NCBI GenBank assembly: GCA_052148295.1
Contig: JBKQIP010000165.1
Location: forward strand, 1-17,397
Direction: 5' to 3'
From: Bog-473 sp052148295
GTDB taxonomy: Bacteria; Actinomycetota; Acidimicrobiia; Acidimicrobiales; RAAP-2
Length of the DNA stretch: 17,397 nt
In this document: one piece after another, positions 12,882 through 17,397 of the stretch
How positions within the stretch are numbered: position 1 is the stretch's first letter
How the letters are laid out: each line of letters begins with the position of its first letter
The notes under the pieces: generated by a model
Database searches by the model: none
What the model was told of the DNA's origin: nothing
Seen by the model: the letters and a program-made list of their open reading frames with translations, nothing else
Program-made: the position numbers and the translations under genes

Positions 12882-13454
12882 GTGGGCCTCTTCGACACCC
12901 TGCTCGGCCGCACCAAGCCGGTCCGGGCCAACCTCGATGCGCTGTTCGCGCTGCCCACCGCCGCCCTGACCCTCGAGAGCGCGGGGGGTCTGGTCACCTC
13001 CGGGCACGCCGGGGTGTGCTGGAAGCCACCGTCGGGGCAGGAGGCCGAGACCCTCCAGTCCGAGGTGTCCGAGCTGGTCGGCGAGGGTTTCACCCAGACC
13101 CAGGACTCCTTCGGCTACGGCTGGCTCCTCCTCAGCGAGCCCCAGCTCGACGACCTGGTCACCCACGCCCACATGGCCAACACCACCCTGACCGAGGCCG
13201 GCTGGGGCCCCCAGCTCCTGTGCTCGGTCTTCGGCTTCGTGCCCGGGCCCGACGCGCCGGGCGACGCCCGCGCCTTCTCCCTGGTCTATCTCTACAAGCG
13301 GGGCACCTTCTATCCCTTCGCCCCCCTCGACGCCTCGAAGGAGCGGCGGGACACCGAGCTCGAACTGCGCATCCGGACCATGCTCGGGGCCGACCTCCCG
13401 GTCGAGTCCGACCTGACCCGGTGGTTCCCCATGTGGGACCTGCCCGTCCGGTGA
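12882..13454 (+). CDS. pspAB: PspA-associated protein PspAB
   Basis: This 190-residue protein starts at GTG 12882 with MGLFDTLLGRTKPVRANLDAL, the opening typical of the PspA-associated protein family PspAB, which is usually encoded next to htpX in actinobacteria. ESAGGLVTSGHAGVCWKP, FTQTQDSFGYGWLLL and FSLVYLYKRGTFYPFAPL give an alpha/beta domain without signal peptide or membrane segments. Molecular function is not established; the association with PspA/HtpX is known from gene neighbourhoods. It ends DLPVR with TGA 13452-13454. That stop codon is in the first unit of a tandem repeat that runs to the next gene. Confidence 0.87.
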   Translation: MGLFDTLLGRTKPVRANLDALFALPTAALTLESAGGLVTSGHAGVCWKPPSGQEAETLQSEVSELVGEGFTQTQDSFGYGWLLLSEPQLDDLVTHAHMANTTLTEAGWGPQLLCSVFGFVPGPDAPGDARAFSLVYLYKRGTFYPFAPLDASKERRDTELELRIRTMLGADLPVESDLTRWFPMWDLPVR

Positions 13455-13529
13455 CCGCCCGTCCGGTGACCGCCCGTCCGGTGACGGCCCGTCCGATGAC
13501 CCCCCTCCGATGACCCCCCTCCGATGACC
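13443..13529 (+). repeat. Six-unit tandem repeat from the pspAB stop to the phosphatase start
   Basis: Units 1-4 (13443, 13458, 13473, 13488) are 15 bp, consensus cccgtccggtgaccg. Unit 5 (13503) is 14 bp and unit 6 (13517) 13 bp, of the form ccctccgatgaccc. Unit 1 holds the pspAB TGA, and units 2 and 3 repeat it in the same frame. In units 4-6 GGTGA has become GATGA, creating ATGs at 13496, 13510 and 13524, each in a different frame. Only the last starts the phosphatase. Confidence 0.88.
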
Positions 13530-14279
13530 ATGGAGCGCCTGATCGCCCTGGAGGGTGCGGTCAACTTCCGCGACCTCGGGGGCTACCGCACGGTCGGCGG
13601 GTACCAGACCCGCTGGCGCACGCTGTTCCGGGCCGACGGGCTGGGCGAGCTGAGCCGGGCCGACCTCGACGTCATGGCCGAGCTGGGCATCCGCACCGTG
13701 GTCGACCTGCGGACGAGCGACGAGGTCGAGCGGGGCCGCTTCGACGTGGAGGCCCATCCGGTCGCCTTTCACCACTTTCCCTTCATCGACGAGCTGTCCG
13801 ACGTCGAGACCTGGAACCTCCGCCCTGGTCTCCTCCGCGAGCAGTACAAGGAGATGCTCGACGACGCCGTACCCCAGATCGTCGGGGCGCTGGAGGTGCT
13901 GTCTTCCCATGGCGCCCGGCCCGCCGTGTTCCACTGCACGGCCGGCAAGGACCGGACCGGCCTTCTCTCCGCCCTCGTCCTGTCGCTCCTCGGCGTGCCC
14001 GAGGAGACCGTGGTGGCCGACTATGCCCTCAGCGGGGAGGCCATGGAGCGCCTGCGGGCCAAGCTGATCCTCAAGTACCCCGACGGCAAGGACGTGATCA
14101 CCAGCATCGACGAGGTCTTCTCGGCCGAGCCGGCCAACATGGTCGAGCTCTTCGCCTACCTGCGGGAGCGCTACGGGTCGGTGACCGAGTACGCGGCCAC
14201 CATCGGCGTGCCCGACGAGGTGGTGTCCCGCCTGCGCGAGACGTTGCTCGAACCGGCGCCCGCGCCGCCCCGCGGCTAG
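13524..14279 (+). CDS. Tyrosine-protein phosphatase (MptpB-like, Y_phosphatase3)
   Basis: This 251-residue protein belongs to the bacterial tyrosine or dual-specificity phosphatases related to mycobacterial PtpB, which can also act on phosphoinositides. GAVNFRDLGGYRT near the N-terminus is the family signature. TVVDLRTSDEVERG supplies the strand and helix before the active site. The P-loop HCTAGKDRTGLLSA (137-150) contains Cys138 and Arg144, with the KD pair typical of this subfamily. There is no signal peptide, so the location is cytosolic unless it is exported otherwise. ATG 13524 lies in the last unit of the tandem repeat; ATG 13530 two codons on is possible. Its TAG stop shares the palindrome CTAG with the stop of the convergent dehydratase gene. 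Native substrate unknown. Confidence 0.92.
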   Translation: MTMERLIALEGAVNFRDLGGYRTVGGYQTRWRTLFRADGLGELSRADLDVMAELGIRTVVDLRTSDEVERGRFDVEAHPVAFHHFPFIDELSDVETWNLRPGLLREQYKEMLDDAVPQIVGALEVLSSHGARPAVFHCTAGKDRTGLLSALVLSLLGVPEETVVADYALSGEAMERLRAKLILKYPDGKDVITSIDEVFSAEPANMVELFAYLRERYGSVTEYAATIGVPDEVVSRLRETLLEPAPAPPRG

Positions 14280-14563
14280 CGCAGGCGGTCGATGGCGGCC
14301 GCCAGCGCCAGATCGAGCACGGTCAGACCCCCGGCGCTGTGGGTGGTCAGCGCCAGCCGCACCGTGTTCCACCTGATGTCGATGTCGGGATGGTGATTGG
14401 CCGCCTCGGCCGCCGCACCAACCGCGTTGACGAAGGCCAGGGCGGCCGCGAAGTCGCGCCGGGTGACCGAGGTCACCAGCTCGTCACCCTCGCGCTCCCA
14501 ACCGATGCCCTGCTCCTCCAACGCGGCGTCCACCTCGGCGGGCGAGAGCACGGGTTCGCTCAC
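14276..14563 (-). CDS. Pterin-4a-carbinolamine dehydratase
   Basis: This enzyme dehydrates 4a-hydroxytetrahydrobiopterin to recycle the pterin cofactor of aromatic amino-acid hydroxylases; bacterial homologues may also serve molybdopterin or other pterin metabolism. The 95-residue protein has the usual family length. The active-site segment is AANHHPDIDIRWNTV (55-69), with His57, His58 and Pro59. A TTHSAGGLTVLDLALAAAID C-terminus supplies the further conserved His75 and Asp84. The GTG start at 14563 overlaps the fumC stop as GTGA, so it is coupled to fumC. No phenylalanine hydroxylase is seen in the window. Confidence 0.94.
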   Translation of the reverse strand: MSEPVLSPAEVDAALEEQGIGWEREGDELVTSVTRRDFAAALAFVNAVGAAAEAANHHPDIDIRWNTVRLALTTHSAGGLTVLDLALAAAIDRLR

Positions 14564-15948
14564 GGGTGCGTCATCTCCTCGGCCCGCACCACCGTGTCGA
14601 ACTCCTCGGCGGTGAGGTACCCGAGCGCCAGGGCGGACGCGCGCAGGGAGGTGCCCTCCTTGTGGGCCTTCTTGGCCACCTCGGCCGCCTTGTCGTAGCC
14701 GATGGTCGGGGCCAGCGCGGTGACCAGCATGAGCGAGTCGTTCAGGTGCCGCTCGATCTGGGCGTAGTCGGGTCGCAACCCCTCCACACAGAATTCCCGG
14801 AAGCCCCGGCAGGCATCGGTCAGGAGGGCGATCGACTGCATGACGTTGTAGATGATGACCGGCTTGCAGACGTTGAGCTCGAGGTTGCCCCGGCTCCCCG
14901 CCATGGCCACGGCGGCGTCGTTGCCCACCACCTCGATGCCCACCATGATCATGGCCTCGCTCTGCGTCGGGTTGACCTTGCCCGGCATGATGGACGACCC
15001 CGGCTCGTTCTCGGGCAGGACCAGCTCGCCCAGCCCGCTACGGGGCCCCGATCCCAGCCAGCGGAGATCGTCGGCGATCTTCATGAGGGACACGGCCAGG
15101 CTGCGCAGGGCCCCGTGGGCGAAGACCAGGGCGTCGTGGGCGGCCAGGGCGGCGAACTTGTTGGGGGCGGTGACGAAGGGCAGCCCCGTCATCCGGGCGA
15201 TGACGGCGGCCACCCGCTCCCCGAATTCGGGGTGCGTGTTCAGGCCGGTGCCCACCGCCGACCCCCCGGCGGCCAGCTCGTAGAGGCCGCCCAGGGTGGC
15301 CTCGATGCGGTCGAGGCCGGCGGTGAGTTGGGCCACGTAGCCCGAGAACTCCTGGCCCAGCGTCAGGGGCACGGCGTCCATGAGGTGGGTGCGCCCGATC
15401 TTGATGACCTCGGCGTAGGCCACCTCCTTCTCGGCCAGCGCGTCCCGCAGGGCGGTGACCGACGGCAGGAGGCGGTGCACGATCTCCTCGACGGCGGCGA
15501 TGTGCATGGCCGTGGGGAAGGTGTCGTTGGAGGACTGGGACATGTTGACGTGATCGTTGGGGTGGACGGGCTTCTTCGAGCCCATGACCCCGCCACTCAG
15601 CTCGATGGCCCGATTGGAGATGACCTCGTTGGCGTTCATGTTGGTCTGCGTGCCGCTCCCCGTCTGCCAGATGTGCAGCGGGAACTGGTCGTCGAGCAGC
15701 CCCTCGGCCACCTCGGCCGACGCCTGTTCGATCAGGGCGGCCAGCTCGGGGTCGAGCTTCCCGAGGTCCCGGTTGACCTGGGCCGACGCGCCCTTGAGGA
15801 TCCCGAAGGCCCGGATGAGCGACGGGGGCATGGTCTCGGTGCCGATGTCGAAATGGTGCAGCGAGCGGGCGGTCTGCGCTCCCCAGTACCGATCGGCGGG
15901 GACCTCGATCTCGCCCATGCTGTCGCTCTCCACCCGCGTGCCGGTCAC
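14560..15948 (-). CDS. fumC: Class II fumarate hydratase
   Basis: FumC interconverts fumarate and malate in the TCA cycle without an iron-sulfur cluster. The 462 residues match the family length. The sequence opens RVESDSMGEIEVPADRYWGA. TGSGTQTNMNANEVI (96-110) is the first conserved region. MSQSSNDTFPTAMH and GRTHLMDAVP (His188) form the second. The flexible signature loop GSSIMPGKVNP (317-327) contains the catalytic Ser318. It is FumC rather than aspartase or argininosuccinate lyase, judging by this set and the TGSGT region. Start GTG 15948 is chosen because TAAGCT lies exactly 7 bases upstream, predicting a leaderless mRNA; the ATG 10 codons in would be too short. The gene is followed by the coupled pterin dehydratase and diverges from the PPOX gene. 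Confidence 0.95.
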   Translation of the reverse strand: MTGTRVESDSMGEIEVPADRYWGAQTARSLHHFDIGTETMPPSLIRAFGILKGASAQVNRDLGKLDPELAALIEQASAEVAEGLLDDQFPLHIWQTGSGTQTNMNANEVISNRAIELSGGVMGSKKPVHPNDHVNMSQSSNDTFPTAMHIAAVEEIVHRLLPSVTALRDALAEKEVAYAEVIKIGRTHLMDAVPLTLGQEFSGYVAQLTAGLDRIEATLGGLYELAAGGSAVGTGLNTHPEFGERVAAVIARMTGLPFVTAPNKFAALAAHDALVFAHGALRSLAVSLMKIADDLRWLGSGPRSGLGELVLPENEPGSSIMPGKVNPTQSEAMIMVGIEVVGNDAAVAMAGSRGNLELNVCKPVIIYNVMQSIALLTDACRGFREFCVEGLRPDYAQIERHLNDSLMLVTALAPTIGYDKAAEVAKKAHKEGTSLRASALALGYLTAEEFDTVVRAEEMTHP

Positions 15949-15955
15949 GAGGCTC

Positions 15956-15961
15956 AGCTTA
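15956..15961 (-). promoter_or_regulatory. Predicted -10 element (TAAGCT on minus strand) of fumC
   Basis: TAAGCT is followed by GAGCCTC (7 bases) and the fumC GTG, with no Shine-Dalgarno sequence between. It matches the spacing at mca and pspA. Confidence 0.55.
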
Positions 15962-16001
15962 CGGCGGCCGGGCGGGTGACCCAGTCGAGCGTGTCGGCCG
16001 C

Positions 16002-16007
16002 TACCGT
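16002..16007 (+). promoter_or_regulatory. Possible -10 element (TACCGT) for the PPOX gene
   Basis: TACCGT fits TANNNT and sits just ahead of the 12-bp repeat array, overlapping its first unit. A start about 7 bases downstream would give a leader of nearly 60 bases. The gene has its own ribosome site, so a leadered transcript is consistent. Evidence is only the hexamer. Confidence 0.25.
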
Positions 16008-16051
16008 CGAGACACCCGTCGAGACACCCGTCGAGACACCGGTCGAGACGC
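16004..16051 (+). repeat. Four 12-bp tandem repeats in the fumC/PPOX divergent region
   Basis: Unit ccgtcgagacac occurs three times without change (16004, 16016, 16028). A fourth copy with two changes, cggtcgagacgc, is at 16040. They lie in the 123-base gap between two divergent genes, in the expected 5' leader of the PPOX gene. No spacers separate the copies. Confidence 0.88.
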
Positions 16052-16055
16052 CCAT

Positions 16056-16064
16056 GGAAAGGAG
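16056..16064 (+). promoter_or_regulatory. Strong ribosome binding site of the PPOX gene
   Basis: GGAAAGGAG lies 7 bases before ATG 16072. This fixes that start over the in-frame upstream options ATG 16054 and GTG 15991. It is the clearest Shine-Dalgarno sequence in the window. Confidence 0.75.
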
Positions 16065-16071
16065 CCCTGCC

Positions 16072-16470
16072 ATGCCCGACCTCCTCTCGGACAAGGCCCG
16101 CCAACTCATCGCCCGCCCGGTGCTCGCCTCGCTGTGCACCTTGAATGCCGACGGCTCGCCCCAGGTCACCCCCCTGTGGATCGAGCTCGACGGCGACGAC
16201 CTGCTCTTCAACACGGCCGAGGGCAGGGTCAAGGCCCGCAACCTGCACCGTGACCCCCGGGTGGCGGTCTCGGTCGTCGACCCCGACGACCCCTACAACG
16301 TGGTGGCCCTGCGGGGAACGGTGGTCGACGTGACCACCGAAGGCGCCGACGCCCACATCGACGCGCTGGCCCACAAGTACCTCGGGGTCGACACCTACCC
16401 CATGCGCCGGGAGGGAGAGGTCCGTATCAAGGTGCGGGTGCGCGCCGATCGCATCGCCATGGGGGGCTAG
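16072..16470 (+). CDS. PPOX class (pyridoxamine 5'-phosphate oxidase fold) F420-type oxidoreductase
   Basis: This 132-residue split-barrel protein resembles the actinobacterial F420-dependent FDOR-B group (Rv1155-like). LASLCTLNADGSPQVTPLWIELDGDDLLFNTAEGRVKARNL (18-58) is the characteristic first half, including the T-L-N/x-D-G-x-P-x-V-T-P-x-W turn and the TAEGRVKARNL cofactor-phosphate region. DPRVAVSVVDPDDPYNVVALRGTV and a short C-terminal strand (KVRVRADRI) complete the barrel. Members use F420H2 to reduce substrates such as biliverdin, or bind flavin. F420 use is inferred from the subfamily, supported by an LLM gene of F420 type in the window. It is a single-gene unit followed by a hairpin terminator shared with the convergent SGNH gene. 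Confidence 0.9.
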   Translation: MPDLLSDKARQLIARPVLASLCTLNADGSPQVTPLWIELDGDDLLFNTAEGRVKARNLHRDPRVAVSVVDPDDPYNVVALRGTVVDVTTEGADAHIDALAHKYLGVDTYPMRREGEVRIKVRVRADRIAMGG

Positions 16471-16474
16471 GGAC

Positions 16475-16511
16475 CCGGCCGGCGTCCAACCGGGCGGCGT
16501 CCGCCGGCCGG
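16475..16511. terminator. Hairpin between convergent PPOX and SGNH genes
   Basis: A perfect 10-bp inverted repeat, ccggccggcg (16475-16484) and cgccggccgg (16502-16511), encloses a 17-base loop. It begins 4 bases after the PPOX stop and ends 5 bases before the SGNH stop. No T-run follows on either strand, so it would be a GC-rich, actinobacterial-type bidirectional terminator. Confidence 0.55.
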
Positions 16512-16516
16512 CGCCG

Positions 16517-17397
16517 CTACGAGCCCCCCGCTGGATGGTCGTCGGGGCACGCTCCCGGCGGGTCGTTGAATGCGGGGTTGGTCGTCCAGGCCCCGGTGAA
16601 CCACAGCCCCTTCGGGGGGGCCAGGCCGATCAGCGTCCGCAGGTCACCCGTGAAGGCCAGGCCCAGGCGGGCGCTCCCCTCGGGGCACAGGTGCGTGTCG
16701 TCCAGCTTGCGCACGCGCACCCACTGCTCCCGGGGGGCATGGGGATCGCCCAGGGGCGGGAGCCAGGTGGAGTAGTGACCGTCGAGCAAGATGGCCCCGG
16801 CCCAGGGCAGGTACATCACCTTGCCGGGGAAGACCGCCGGCATGGAGGCCGCGATGGCGTTCCAGGCCGACCGGCCCCTGGCCACGGTCGCGTCCGACAC
16901 CACGGACGCCGTGGCCTCGCCGGCGACGCCGGACGGGGGGAATTCCAGCAGCATCACGCCGTCCACACCGTCGCCGGGGGCCAGCATGAGGCGCAGGGCC
17001 CGCTCGAGCAGCGCGGCGTAGCGCTTGGGCTGGTGCAGCGCGTTGGGGGTGGTCGGGCCGGCGAAGTCCCAGCTCCAGGTGCCGATGATGAGCTGGGGGT
17101 GCTCGGTGGCGATCAGGTGGGGGATCTCGGTCGGCCAGTTGGCCACGGTGGTCAGGCCGAAGCCGGCAATGGCGTTGGACGACGAGGTGGCTTCGCCGGT
17201 GGCGGCGAGGGCGGCGGCCACCCCGAGCTCCGCGTCCTGCATGACCGAGTCCCCGATCATCATGACCCGGAGCGGGTGCGCCGGGCTGATGGTCCCCGGG
17301 GCGATGGCGATGGGGCGCTGGCCGGCGTAGCCGCCCACCCCGGCCACCGCCAGCGCGCCGGGGTGGACCGGGCGCTCCACGCCGGCCACGGGGGCGG
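16517..17397 (-). CDS. SGNH hydrolase-domain protein (N-terminal part outside window)
   Basis: The reading frame is open to the right edge, so only the C-terminal part (about 293 codons) is seen; the GTG at 17389 is probably internal. The SGNH/GDSL fold is shown by block I RVMMIGDSVMQDAE with the nucleophile serine. An Asn-containing segment (SSNAIAGFGLTT) and a Trp-rich strand (LIIGTWSWDFAG) follow. The C-terminal DDTHLCPEGSARLG carries the Asp/His catalytic pair. This form of block V is typical of SGNH domains fused behind acyltransferase-3 membrane domains in actinobacteria, so the missing N-terminus may be a ten-helix acyltransferase that decorates a cell-surface glycan. A stand-alone secreted esterase is the alternative. 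The last residues (FNDPPGACPDDHPAGGS) look like a flexible tail. Confidence 0.85.
   Translation of the reverse strand, partial: APVAGVERPVHPGALAVAGVGGYAGQRPIAIAPGTISPAHPLRVMMIGDSVMQDAELGVAAALAATGEATSSSNAIAGFGLTTVANWPTEIPHLIATEHPQLIIGTWSWDFAGPTTPNALHQPKRYAALLERALRLMLAPGDGVDGVMLLEFPPSGVAGEATASVVSDATVARGRSAWNAIAASMPAVFPGKVMYLPWAGAILLDGHYSTWLPPLGDPHAPREQWVRVRKLDDTHLCPEGSARLGLAFTGDLRTLIGLAPPKGLWFTGAWTTNPAFNDPPGACPDDHPAGGS

Noticed and set aside
12771..14372. A 533-codon minus-strand frame over pspAB and the phosphatase
   Set aside because: Low-complexity antisense sequence opposite two well-supported genes.
16004..16051. CRISPR-like repeat
   Set aside because: Units are only 12 bp, directly adjacent and without spacers, and no cas genes are present.
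15991..16071. Longer PPOX start at GTG 15991 adding VETP repeats
   Set aside because: The GGAAAGGAG site 7 bases before ATG 16072 fits better and the family does not need the extension.
14566..16470. A 634-codon open frame on the plus strand across fumC
   Set aside because: Only its last 132 codons (from ATG 16072) are real; the rest is antisense to fumC with no recognisable domain.
1..17397. A mobile element, prophage or defence island
   Set aside because: No transposase, integrase, terminal repeats, tRNA edge or composition break was seen; gene content is housekeeping and redox enzymes.

Overview
The window is dense, GC-rich bacterial DNA, almost all coding, and reads as a chromosomal segment of an actinobacterium. 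Three things support this. Mca (mycothiol S-conjugate amidase) implies mycothiol. A likely F420-dependent flavin oxidoreductase and a PPOX/F420-type protein imply F420 chemistry, and a second luciferase-like protein may be related. The pspA-htpX-pspAB cluster is typical of actinobacteria. The overall style suggests class Acidimicrobiia, but that is an inference. I see no rRNA, tRNA, CRISPR array, insertion sequence, phage gene or riboswitch, and no gene-free stretch above 300 bases.

Layout. 1-1477 (+): the 3' end of an acyl-CoA dehydrogenase and a luciferase-like oxidoreductase. 1452-3764 (-): dedA, a small unknown protein, a GNAT acetyltransferase and an SDR dehydrogenase, read from high to low coordinates. 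3825-5793 (+): a RecB/Cas4-like nuclease, a PAP2 phosphatase and a DsbA-like protein, joined by two ATGA overlaps. 5811-6734 (-): a second LLM oxidoreductase. 6767-10159 (+): a possible 12-codon leader, purK, purE, a ChbG/YdjC deacetylase, a protein with a Pro/Gly-rich tail and a one-pass membrane protein. 10174-11034 (-): mca. 11112-14279 (+): pspA, htpX, pspAB and a tyrosine phosphatase. 14276-15948 (-): fumC and a pterin carbinolamine dehydratase. 16072-16470 (+): the PPOX-class protein. 16517-17397 (-): the C-terminal part of an SGNH protein, cut by the window edge.

How the genes fit together. purK and purE are the two bacterial steps turning AIR into CAIR in purine synthesis. pspA, htpX and pspAB form an envelope-stress module. 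Mca, and perhaps the DsbA-like protein, belong to mycothiol-based redox and detoxification. The rest are housekeeping or orphan oxidoreductases. I found no convincing new defence or secretion system.

The most unusual signals concern how genes begin and end. (1) Several transcription-unit heads carry TANNNT placed 7-8 bases before the start codon, which predicts leaderless mRNAs. (2) Two genes with clear N-terminal homology (the first LLM gene and purK) have no ATG, GTG or TTG that could start them. Both can start at a CTG overlapping the preceding stop as CTGA, although a one-base indel in each would also explain it. (3) Short tandem duplications sit at gene junctions, one running from the pspAB stop codon to the start codon of the next gene.
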